From contig JAEWYI010000012.1 of assembly GCA_023395735.1 (NCBI GenBank), forward strand, positions 1-25,563: 25,563 nt of DNA, written 5' to 3'. The notes under the pieces are model-generated. The model was not told where the DNA came from and ran no database searches. It saw only the letters and a list, made by a program, of their open reading frames with translations. This document shows positions 1-6,823 of this stretch, in pieces. Positions within the stretch are counted from its first letter, which is position 1; every line of letters begins with the position of its first letter. Both the position numbers and the translations under genes were made by a program. This DNA comes from Cyanobacteria bacterium OH_SFB_17 (lineage in GTDB: Bacteria > Cyanobacteriota > Vampirovibrionia > Gastranaerophilales > Gastranaerophilaceae).

Positions 1-3
1 CAG

Positions 4-26
4 AAAAACGATTGAGTATCGTTTTT
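4..26. terminator. Hairpin terminator at left edge
   Basis: The arms AAAAACGAT (4-12) and ATCGTTTTT (18-26) pair perfectly around TGAGT. The A-run and T-run make it usable as an intrinsic terminator on either strand. It probably ends a gene outside the window or backs up the tmRNA unit arriving from the right. Confidence 0.6.
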
Positions 27-63
27 CGTGGAGTTGCAAAATAAATGAAAATTTTTATAAAAA

Positions 64-130
64 GGCAATGGAGGGGAGAACCCCTTATTTGCCTGCAAAT
101 ATTTGGGTTCGACGACACCGTCTCCATTTT
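64..130 (+). repeat. Inverted, degenerate copy of the tmRNA 3' end
   Basis: On the plus strand, GGGTTCGAC (105-113) and CGTCTCCATTTT (119-130) match the T-arm and acceptor 3' strand of the minus-strand tmRNA, with five unlike bases between them where tmRNA has six. It is thus an inverted partial copy, 32-38 bases beyond the mature tmRNA 3' end. Just before it, GGCAA (64-68) and TTGCC (89-93) enclose GGGG-AGAA-CCCC (73-84), a nested hairpin. No matching 5' half of a second tmRNA is visible. In a tmRNA read-through transcript this segment would pair with the acceptor/T-arm. Confidence 0.6.
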
Positions 131-168
131 AATATACGTATAAATATAAAAATGAATGTTGAAAAAAA

Positions 169-566
169 TGGAGACGAGGGGAGTCGAACCCCTGTCCAAA
201 ATGGATTTAAGCAAATCTCTACGAGTGTAGGTTTTATTTATCTCAATACCTCCCAGGGAAAACCAAACCTGTTAAAGATATCAAAGCAGTTTCAAGTGAT
301 ACGCACCTTGGAAGAAAAGCTTGGCGTGTTTAACTTCCATCAACACGCGGCATCTTGCATAGTTGTCCCTATTAACCGGCAAGATGGGTTAATAGAGAGG
401 CTGACTACCTAAATTTAATTAAGCAGCTAGAGCTGTAGCTCTAGAAAAATCAGCTTTTACCACATTGTTTGTAGCATTTATTTGTTTTGCTCGTTGGTAA
501 CTCGGAACAGCGCCGAGACTCGCAACTTACTTCCATCGATCATCCTGTCAAATCCAGAACGTCCCC
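169..566 (-). ncRNA. ssrA: tmRNA (transfer-messenger RNA), one-piece
   Basis: tmRNA rescues stalled ribosomes and tags the nascent protein for degradation, acting with SmpB. The RNA starts GGGGACGUUCUGG (566 downward) and ends with T-arm AGGGG-UUCGACU-CCCCU, acceptor strand CGUCUCC and A. GGGGACG pairs with CGUCUCC with one G-U. The tag frame opens at GCU (475-473) and reads ATNNVVKADFSRATALAA then UAA (421-419). It ends in the hydrophobic ALAA degron and starts like cyanobacterial tags (ANNIV...). The tag region holds the near-palindrome CTAGAGCT-GT-AGCTCTAG (428-445). About 398 nt is a normal length, and the gene is not permuted. CCA is encoded as far as needed (TGG at 169-171 on the plus strand). 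Seven U residues follow the 3' end directly and can serve as termination site. Confidence 0.97.
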
Positions 567-588
567 ATATATAATTGTAAAAGTTCAA
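559..588 (-). promoter_or_regulatory. tmRNA promoter block, copy 1 of a 30-bp direct repeat
   Basis: On the minus strand TACAAT (579-574) lies seven bases before the first G of tmRNA, a good -10 spacing. There is no TTGACA-like -35 at 17 bp; instead TTGAAC sits only 3 bp upstream of the -10. The whole block, from TTGAAC to GGGGACGT, recurs identically at 804-833 before the neighbouring RNA candidate. That conservation indicates a shared promoter, activator site or processing signal. Confidence 0.6.
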
Positions 589-811
589 AAAATAAAGACG
601 TTCTGGAGACCGTTCTTTCGAACGGTTAAATCCCGTTCACTATTGCAAATAATTGTCTAAAGAGTAGACAAATTATGACAAGTCGTGAAGCCTACTTGGT
701 TGTTCGCGTTAAACAGCATCAATGAAAAAATGTGATTTTTCCTTGATGCCTCTGCTCGCAATCCGTATTTTTCTCAAAATCTTAGATTTTGGAAAAAGAA
801 GGCACGTCCCC
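587..811 (-). ncRNA. Structured non-coding RNA candidate upstream of tmRNA
   Basis: A transcript starting at GGGG (811) would carry the same upstream block and first eight bases as tmRNA. It folds into several clear hairpins: CAAAATC/GATTTTG, a long GCATCAA...TTGATGC stem with inner A/U arms, an 11-bp stem around 650-674, and ACCGTTC-GAAA-GAACGGT (611-628). It ends ACGUC followed by a U-rich run UUUAUUUUUU (596-587), and ACGUC can pair with the GACGU of its 5' end. No reading frame with a ribosome site is seen. Length (about 225 nt), long hairpins and closing stem are compatible with 6S RNA, but I cannot show the 6S bubble. RNase P and SRP signature motifs were not found. Identity is open. 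Confidence 0.5.
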
Positions 812-833
812 ATATATAATTGTAAAAGTTCAA
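804..833 (-). promoter_or_regulatory. Copy 2 of the 30-bp promoter/start block
   Basis: Identical over 30 bp to 559-588, at a period of 245 bp. TACAAT (824-819) lies seven bases ahead of GGGG (811-808). It marks the presumed start of the RNA candidate. Confidence 0.55.
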
Positions 834-855
834 TAAATTCTTCCTTGTAAATATC

Positions 856-884
856 ATTATAACCTAAATTAATCAAAATTCCAA
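856..884 (-). promoter_or_regulatory. Consensus sigma-70-type promoter upstream of the RNA pair
   Basis: On the minus strand TTGGAA (884-879), 17 bp, TATAAT (861-856). Start is expected near 849, about 38 bases upstream of the RNA candidate. The RNA candidate and tmRNA could therefore also be made from one precursor and cut. The rest of 885-954 is AT-rich and holds nothing I recognise. Confidence 0.6.
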
Positions 885-954
885 GCGTATTTCTACTTAT
901 AAGGAAAAAATTGCGCTAATAAAAATCCTCGCCATATCTAAAATATAAAATCAT

Positions 955-1788
955 TTATTCAGCGTGTCTTAATTGGGTATAAATTTGATGAGTTTTTCCA
1001 CGTTTTTCAATTTCAACTATTTTAAAATTATGAGGTGGTTCAACCAATGCAGGTGTGCTCACGTGATAAATTCCATCCACCATTTTTTCTGCATTAACGT
1101 GGTAGTGGCCTGAGAATATCGCTATTACATTATTATGTTTTTTCAAAACTGCAAAGTAATCTTCCGGCTTATAAGTTGTGTGTGATTTGTGATAACTAGG
1201 CTCAACCAGCGGAAAATGTTGGAATATCACAACTGTATCATTTTTATGTTTAGTCAACTGTTTATCAAGCCATTTTAGTGTATCTTTTTTGAAATACCCT
1301 GCAGGCCCTGGAATAACTTCCTTTGCTCCATCAACTACCAAAAAAACATATCCGTTTCTTGCAAAAGAATAATTTGCACTCCTTGTTTTAAAGTTTTTGG
1401 AGTATTTGCTTACAATTTTCATATATTCTTTTTTGTCTAAATTTTGTGACTTGAAAACTTCGTGGTTTCCGATTACCATATAATAAGGTGTTTTAAGCGA
1501 ATTTGCAACTTTTACAAAAGCTTTTAAGTCCTCAGCATTTGCTTGATCGATATTGTCGCCTGTAAATATTACAAAATCTAAATCAGGTATTGAGTTAATA
1601 TCTCTAACAGTCTGCTCGAGTGTTTTTTTAGAGCTCGAAACTTCTCTTTGCGTGTATTGAGTGCTGTTTCCTGCAGAAAAGTGAGAGTCTGTTATTTGAA
1701 TAAATTTCAAATCTTTTGCTGATGCGCTTGAGCAAAGTAAAAACATTATTGTAAAAAAAGTAAAATTAAGTTTCGAAAATAAACTCAT
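955..1788 (-). CDS. Secreted calcineurin-like metallophosphoesterase
   Basis: A 277-residue protein with an N-terminal signal peptide (hydrophobic residues 9-22, likely cut after SASA). The metallophosphoesterase motifs are complete and in order: D34-x-H36 (TDSH), GDN (77-79), GNHE (107-110), H191 in QHFP and GHYH (227-230), which bind a dinuclear metal centre. The family hydrolyses phosphomonoesters or diesters; the closest architecture is the Icc/CpdA-like group, here exported, so cAMP is an unlikely substrate. Substrate unknown. The start ATG (1788) is the only one in frame before a stop; AGGAAGG lies about 16 bases upstream, farther than ideal. It is transcribed divergently from the glycosyltransferase, with an 85-bp gap. 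No terminator is evident before the RNA genes downstream. Confidence 0.88.
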   Translation of the reverse strand: MSLFSKLNFTFFTIMFLLCSSASAKDLKFIQITDSHFSAGNSTQYTQREVSSSKKTLEQTVRDINSIPDLDFVIFTGDNIDQANAEDLKAFVKVANSLKTPYYMVIGNHEVFKSQNLDKKEYMKIVSKYSKNFKTRSANYSFARNGYVFLVVDGAKEVIPGPAGYFKKDTLKWLDKQLTKHKNDTVVIFQHFPLVEPSYHKSHTTYKPEDYFAVLKKHNNVIAIFSGHYHVNAEKMVDGIYHVSTPALVEPPHNFKIVEIEKRGKTHQIYTQLRHAE

Positions 1789-1873
1789 ACGCTTGAAATA
1801 TCAACCTTCCTATGTTAGACTAACTCTATAATTATATCACAAAATAAGTGTTGATAGTTTTAAAGGAGTGTTT

Positions 1874-3820
1874 ATGAAAAAGATTTTACAAAAGTTTTCG
1901 TTGCGTGCTGAAGATAGTTTCGCCAAAAAAATCACAGAAAGTGCATCGGATTTTATCTCAAAGCATCCGGAAATATGCAGTATTTCACTGTTGCTTGTTG
2001 CTTGTTTGGCATTTTTGTTTTGGGGACTGAATTTTTACCCATTGATGGATGTAGATGAGACAAGATATGCTGTAATGGCAAGAGATTTGATAAATTCTTT
2101 TAATTTAAACAGTCTTATGCTGAACAATGTTCCTTTTCTGGAGAAACCGCCTTTATATTTCTGGCTAGTTGGTCTTTCAATAAAAGTTTTCGGTGGATTC
2201 AGTGCCTTTGCTGTGAGGTTCCCGATTGCGTTGTTGGCTTCATTTGTTGTTTTCTTTACTTATTACGTAGGAAAACGTGTAATTTCAAGAAAATACGGGT
2301 TAATAAGTGCTTTAATCCTTTTATCAAGTGTTTTCTTTCTAATATTGTCTCACGTTGCAATCCTTGATATGGTTTTGACAGTTTTTGTTACAAGTGCTAT
2401 TTATTGCGCACTTTTGACTGAACATTGCGAAGAAAAAAATAAAAAGTTTTACTGGTGGTATTTTTATGCATTTATTGGTTTAGGTTTCTTATCAAAAGGT
2501 ATTTTGGCATTAGCTATACCTGTTACTATTGTTTTTATATATTCTGTTTTTGCAAAAAATGTAAAAGAGTTGTTCAAGCCTTTGTATTTGGTTCCTGGGG
2601 TGGTAATTTTCTTGCTTATCGCAGCTCCTTGGCATTTTATTATGTATAAAGAATACGGATATCAATTTGTAAGAGAATATTTCTTGTTGCATCATTTTGC
2701 TAGATTTATGAATTCAGAAACGATTGGAAGAGAAAGACCTTTGTTGTATTTCGTTCCTGTCTTTTTGCTTGGATTCATGCCTTGGACGCTTGTTTTTCTT
2801 GCGTTTTTATATGATTCTTGCTTGAAATTGGTAGCTAAATACAAAGCTGCTGAAGGTAAAGTTATTGATAAATTAGCAAAATTATTTGAAACAACAACAA
2901 AAGAGCAAAGATTTTTACTATTTTGTGCAATATATTTTGTTGTAATTTTTGTATTATTCAGCAGCTCAAGCACAAAACTGCCTACATATATTTTACCTGT
3001 ATTTCCTGCAGCAGCTTTGTTGACAGGGTATTTCTGGTGGGTTAGTGATGAAAAAGGCGAACATTCAGGTGCTATTTCAATCACAACTCAAATATTTGCC
3101 GCTGTATTTGTAATCGCTGCATTCACTGCATCAATAGGATATTATTTCCTTCCGTACGTTTTACAGGTTAAAATGAGCGGATTTAAAGAAGTTACAATAC
3201 TTGCATTATTTATGCTTGCAATTTTGTTAGTATTACGTTTAAAAACAAAACGTCCGATTTCTGTTTTTGCAGGGTACGTATTTACAATGTTTTTTGTAAT
3301 TGCACTTGCTGTTTCTCAGATATTCAATTTTGTTTATTCCACAGGAGAAAACGAAATCGTCAGATATTCTATCATGAGTAATTATCCTGATAAATCTACT
3401 CAGCTTGTAACTTTTGACTTTGCTGTTAAACCAAGTGTGTTGGTAGAATACGCAGATTATGTGAACTTTATCACGGATGAAGATTTTGATACTTTAGACA
3501 AGCTTTTGGAATATAGAGGCGGACCTACTTTTGTAATCGTCAAAAATTCTAACTTTGAAAAATATCCAGAATATAAGAAAAAGTTAGAAAAACGACTTGA
3601 GTCGTTACAAATGGGTGAAAAGTACAGCTTGTATGTTTTGGACGTAAGAGATGAATATAACAATTGTAAAAAAATATCAGAATTTGGTGAATATATAGTC
3701 GAAGGAGTAGATCCTTATTGTTCTTACAATTCAAACAAAAATAACAAATCTAAGTCTAAAAAACATAGAAAGCATAGAAAAAATGTGAAACATCCGATTG
3801 ATATGATGTATGCTCCATAG
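1874..3820 (+). CDS. ArnT/PMT-type membrane glycosyltransferase
   Basis: About 648 residues with many transmembrane helices over the first 480. It fits the dolichyl-phosphate-mannose/ArnT family, which moves a sugar from a polyprenyl-phosphate carrier to lipid, glycan or protein on the outer face of the membrane. Family features near the N-terminus: the acidic loop motif MDVDETRYAVMARDL, then LEKPPLYFW. A soluble domain follows and the tail is very basic (Lys/Arg/His/Asn-rich, residues about 615-640). I chose the ATG at 1874 because AAAGGAG (1862-1868) stands five bases before it; an in-frame GTG at 1868 overlaps that ribosome site. Donor and acceptor cannot be read from sequence. The gene stands alone and ends in a strong terminator. 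Confidence 0.85.
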   Translation: MKKILQKFSLRAEDSFAKKITESASDFISKHPEICSISLLLVACLAFLFWGLNFYPLMDVDETRYAVMARDLINSFNLNSLMLNNVPFLEKPPLYFWLVGLSIKVFGGFSAFAVRFPIALLASFVVFFTYYVGKRVISRKYGLISALILLSSVFFLILSHVAILDMVLTVFVTSAIYCALLTEHCEEKNKKFYWWYFYAFIGLGFLSKGILALAIPVTIVFIYSVFAKNVKELFKPLYLVPGVVIFLLIAAPWHFIMYKEYGYQFVREYFLLHHFARFMNSETIGRERPLLYFVPVFLLGFMPWTLVFLAFLYDSCLKLVAKYKAAEGKVIDKLAKLFETTTKEQRFLLFCAIYFVVIFVLFSSSSTKLPTYILPVFPAAALLTGYFWWVSDEKGEHSGAISITTQIFAAVFVIAAFTASIGYYFLPYVLQVKMSGFKEVTILALFMLAILLVLRLKTKRPISVFAGYVFTMFFVIALAVSQIFNFVYSTGENEIVRYSIMSNYPDKSTQLVTFDFAVKPSVLVEYADYVNFITDEDFDTLDKLLEYRGGPTFVIVKNSNFEKYPEYKKKLEKRLESLQMGEKYSLYVLDVRDEYNNCKKISEFGEYIVEGVDPYCSYNSNKNNKSKSKKHRKHRKNVKHPIDMMYAP

Positions 3821-3847
3821 TTAATTATGGCATGCCTTAGTTAAAAC

Positions 3848-3897
3848 AAAAAATAGGGGAATTTTTATTGTCAATAAAAATTCCCCTATTTTTTTAC
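3848..3897. terminator. Strong bidirectional terminator
   Basis: A 22-bp perfect stem (3848-3869 with 3873-3894) around a GTC loop, with GGGG/CCCC near the base, an A-run on the left and T-run on the right. It ends the glycosyltransferase transcript. Confidence 0.92.
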
Positions 3898-3999
3898 GTA
3901 AATTCATTAAATTTGCTTCATTAAGATTGTAAAATCCAATTTTTGTCTTGCTGTGTCTAGACCATGGTCAATTGTAAAATTTTTAATCGAATTTGTTAC

Positions 4000-4028
4000 T
4001 TGTCAAGTTGTTTACAAATAGTTAAAAT
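4000..4028 (+). promoter_or_regulatory. Promoter upstream of the anmK leader
   Basis: TTGTCA (4000-4005), 17-bp spacer, TAAAAT (4023-4028). Start expected near 4035, directly at an ATG (4036), giving a leader of about 285 nt before anmK. Between the terminator (3897) and this promoter I see nothing else. Confidence 0.6.
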
Positions 4029-4035
4029 TAATAAT

Positions 4036-4188
4036 ATGAAGAAGGAAGTAGAAGTAAAAGATTTAGAAAAAGGGGTGATGGCATAAAACTTTGTCTGGAA
4101 GTTTAATCTTGGAAGTGATTATATATTGAGGCGGTTACAAAAATTTGGTGGAGTAGATAAAAAAGTTTTAATCAAGATTAAAATCTAA
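4036..4188 (+). pseudogene. Small broken ORF, possible remnant of a signalling-protein N-terminus
   Basis: One frame runs from ATG (4036) to TAA (4186-4188) with a single in-frame stop at 4084-4086. The first part reads MKKEVEVKDLEKGVMA, and after the stop come residues including DYILRRLQKFGGVDKKVLIKI. The pattern (V-x-DLExG near the start, then xILxxLxxFGVxKVxI) recalls the short N-terminal module of many HD-GYP proteins; this is from memory of the family. It has no ribosome site and the predicted transcript starts at its ATG. It may be a relic, a leaderless 16-residue peptide plus debris, or untranslated leader of anmK. Confidence 0.35.
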
Positions 4189-4260
4189 GCAAAATAAGAG
4201 AATTATTTTGGGAAAATAGCTGTTATAGCTGGTACTTTATGATTGAGATTAGGGATATGG

Positions 4261-4303
4261 CGCAGAAGTTTGTGTTTTCAAATTTCTGCGTTATTAATTT
4301 TTT
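4261..4303 (+). terminator. Terminator-like hairpin just before anmK
   Basis: CGCAGAAGTTTG (4261-4272) pairs with CAAATTTCTGCG (4279-4290), twelve pairs with one G-U, then TTATTAATTTTTT. It lies 17 bases before the anmK start, so it either ends a short leader RNA or attenuates anmK. Confidence 0.65.
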
Positions 4304-4319
4304 GGATTATAATAAAATA

Positions 4320-5453
4320 ATGGAAGAGTTAGAAGTAAAAAAAGTAATAGCGCTGATGTCAGGAACTTCTTGTGATTCGATAGACGTCGGATTTTGTGAA
4401 GTATTTCCAGATTTAAGCTGCAGATTAATCGATGGAATCAATTTTATGTACCCTGAAGCAATCAGGGCAAAACTTTTTGATTTTTTTGAACAAAAAACCA
4501 CATTAAAAGAAATTTGCCAGATGAATTTTGTTGTAGGTAAGTGTTTTGCGGATGCTGCCAATTTGATGATAAAAAGGCAAGGTAAGCCTGATTTTATTTC
4601 TTCTCACGGGCAGACGATTTTTCATTTTCCGTTTGATGAAAAAATTTCTGATATAAGCTTGAAAAGCACTCTTCAGATTGGTGAATCGTCTGTAATAGCA
4701 CAAGAAACGGGTTGTATGACTATTTCAAATTTTAGAGAAGCCGATATTGCAGTTGGTGGTGATGGGGCACCTTTGGTTTGTTTTGCTGATGAAAAATGGT
4801 TTAAGCCTTTGGGCAAGAATGTTGTTATACAAAATATCGGTGGGATTTCTAATGCAACTGTTATTTCAAAAGAATATGCAACGTATGGATTTGATACAGG
4901 ATGCGGAAATATTATGATTGACTATTGCGTTAACAAGTTTTTTAACCAACCTTATGACAAGGATGGACAAATTGCATTAAGCGGCGATATTTCAGACAAT
5001 TGGCTTTCTTTGTTGTTGGAAGATGAATATTATCTTAAAAATCCGCCCAAAACAACAGGAAGAGAATATTTTTCAAAAAATTATATAGAAAATGCACTAA
5101 AGTTTGCACCGTCAAATCCAAATGACGTTGTAGCAACTCTGACAGCCCTCACAGCAAAAACTATCGCACAAGCGTATGAAAGGTTTATATTCCCGAATCT
5201 TTCTCTTGACGAGGTTGTGATAGGCGGAGGAGGAGCTTACAATCCTGTTATGATGAAATATTTAAGAAACTACCTTCCAAAACATATTTCTCTAAAAACT
5301 CATGAGGATTTTGGGATTTCAAACAATTTTAAAGAAGTTATGGCTTTTGCGCTTTTGGGTTATTGCTGTTATTACAAAATCCCAAACAATTTACCATCCT
5401 GTACTGGTGGAAGGAAAAGAGTTGTTATGGGAAAATTCACTCAAAGTGTGTAG
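4320..5453 (+). CDS. anmK: Anhydro-N-acetylmuramic acid kinase
   Basis: AnmK cleaves and phosphorylates 1,6-anhydro-MurNAc to MurNAc-6-phosphate in the cytoplasm, recycling peptidoglycan. The ATP-binding MSGTSCDSIDVGF is at residues 13-25, GGDGAPLV and NIGGISN lie in the middle, and GGGGAYNP near the C-terminus. I place the start at ATG 4320 (377 residues, the usual family size). An upstream in-frame ATG at 4239 would add 27 residues encoded through the terminator-like hairpin, and family members begin close to this conserved motif. Ribosome site is weak. The last 13 bases overlap the convergent DUF2142 gene. No murQ partner is in the window. Confidence 0.93.
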   Translation: MEELEVKKVIALMSGTSCDSIDVGFCEVFPDLSCRLIDGINFMYPEAIRAKLFDFFEQKTTLKEICQMNFVVGKCFADAANLMIKRQGKPDFISSHGQTIFHFPFDEKISDISLKSTLQIGESSVIAQETGCMTISNFREADIAVGGDGAPLVCFADEKWFKPLGKNVVIQNIGGISNATVISKEYATYGFDTGCGNIMIDYCVNKFFNQPYDKDGQIALSGDISDNWLSLLLEDEYYLKNPPKTTGREYFSKNYIENALKFAPSNPNDVVATLTALTAKTIAQAYERFIFPNLSLDEVVIGGGGAYNPVMMKYLRNYLPKHISLKTHEDFGISNNFKEVMAFALLGYCCYYKIPNNLPSCTGGRKRVVMGKFTQSV

Positions 5454-6808
5454 TATCTTATAAATGTACATATTATTGTAGTAATTAAAATTATTAATAT
5501 TAAAAATATTAATAATTTTTCATATTTACAAATTGGATGTGAATTAAATTTATTATTATAGAAAATAAAAAACAATAATGGTAGAAAAGGAATAAAATAT
5601 CTTCCATTAACTCCAACAAGTTTTTTAGCTCCGACTGCATCCCAGCTTAAATAGATAAAAAACGCAACACTAAGTATTGATAAAATAGTTATAAAAAAAA
5701 TAACAGCTTTATCTTTAAAATTTATAGATAGTTTTTTGTTTTCATCTAATAGAATTGAAATTACAAAAAATATTAGGTATGTAATGCAAATTGAAAAAGG
5801 AAGTAAATTATCTCGCCAACCTAAATTTCCAATCATTGAATACCACAGCCCTGCATCTGCTAATCTTTGTCCGGTGGCAAATAAAAATGTTTTTGGATGA
5901 GTTAATATAAATTGGAATTGTTCGTGTGGATTTACTCCAATATTTGCAGGTAGATATAGTGATTGAATTGAAATTCCCCACAAAAAAGCACTGACTACTA
6001 TTAAAAAAAACATAGTAAAAAATGTAATATAATAATTTTCTCCTGTTTTAAATTTGTTTTTAGGTATAAGTAAAAACAAAAAAGGAATAAATATATATGC
6101 AAGTTTAGTTAATACAACAAGAATTGAAAAAAATACTATATTAAACAGTTCAAGTTTTTTAATTCTTTTTCTGTCAGAATACGCACAATTGAATATGTAG
6201 GCAATTAAAAAAAAGCACGTTGAATTTAGGAATGCATCGACAGATAAAGAAGATGCTTGATAAATAGTCATAGGCATTAATGCCAGTAATGTAAGTGCCC
6301 ATTTAAATATTGGTATTTTTTTAATTGCAATATAAGTTAAGATGATAAAATATAAAAGGTTTAAAATTCTTCCTGTATAAAAAATGAAAATTGGCATTGC
6401 GTTTAAGTATCTTGATATAGCAATACCAATTGCCTGAGGAGTATAAGCCGCAGAAAAATACAAAACTGTATTTCTAAAATCTGTAAATTCCAATTTTTTG
6501 TAATCAGTGTTTGTTTTCAATTGTTTTAGTGTAAAATTTGGAGAGATTTTGTTTTCTGTATTTTTTATAAGGTTAAGATATGGTTTTTGAAATTCTTTAA
6601 TTGAAATTGGAATATATCCACCTGACATGTCTTTTCTCTTATGACCTATAAATTGTAATGTTGAAATTTGATAACTTCTAAAAAAATGGTTAGGTTCATC
6701 GGCTACTTGAAACGGCGGAATTAAGAATACTAGTAAGATCCCAAATATAAGCGCAAAAAGGATAAAAATATTTTCAGGCTTTACACTGTTTTGTTTTATC
6801 TTTGCCAC
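5441..6808 (-). CDS. DUF2142-family polytopic membrane protein
   Basis: A 455-residue protein with about ten or more hydrophobic helices. The N-terminal region carries the DUF2142-like pattern: a first helix, then IPPFQVADEPNHFFRSYQI, and a later loop with the aromatic motif LGWRDNLLPF. DUF2142 proteins resemble membrane glycosyltransferases in topology and often lie near surface-polysaccharide genes, but their reaction is unknown. It follows the helicase stop by 15 bases and is probably cotranscribed. Its 3' end overlaps anmK by 13 bases in convergent orientation. Poorer in GC than its neighbours. Confidence 0.72.
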   Translation of the reverse strand: MAKIKQNSVKPENIFILFALIFGILLVFLIPPFQVADEPNHFFRSYQISTLQFIGHKRKDMSGGYIPISIKEFQKPYLNLIKNTENKISPNFTLKQLKTNTDYKKLEFTDFRNTVLYFSAAYTPQAIGIAISRYLNAMPIFIFYTGRILNLLYFIILTYIAIKKIPIFKWALTLLALMPMTIYQASSLSVDAFLNSTCFFLIAYIFNCAYSDRKRIKKLELFNIVFFSILVVLTKLAYIFIPFLFLLIPKNKFKTGENYYITFFTMFFLIVVSAFLWGISIQSLYLPANIGVNPHEQFQFILTHPKTFLFATGQRLADAGLWYSMIGNLGWRDNLLPFSICITYLIFFVISILLDENKKLSINFKDKAVIFFITILSILSVAFFIYLSWDAVGAKKLVGVNGRYFIPFLPLLFFIFYNNKFNSHPICKYEKLLIFLILIILITTIICTFIRYYTL

Positions 6809-6823
6809 TTTTACTCCTTGAAA

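Noticed and set aside
98..130. 3' end of a second plus-strand tmRNA or tRNA
   Set aside because: T-stem pairing fails (TTGGG against ACACC) and no 5' acceptor half is found at a suitable distance in the window.
68..412. Open frame of 114 codons on the plus strand
   Set aside because: It runs antisense through the tmRNA 3' half; sequences like GDEGSRTPVQNG are a well-known artefact of tmRNA genes.
587..811. RNase P RNA or SRP RNA
   Set aside because: The signature segments of RNase P (GAGGAAAGUCC type) and of SRP (GGAAG/AGCAG loop) are absent.
1868..1873. GTG start for the glycosyltransferase
   Set aside because: It lies within the ribosome-binding sequence of the ATG at 1874.
4239..4319. 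Longer anmK start
   Set aside because: The extra 27 codons run through a terminator-like hairpin and are not expected in the family.
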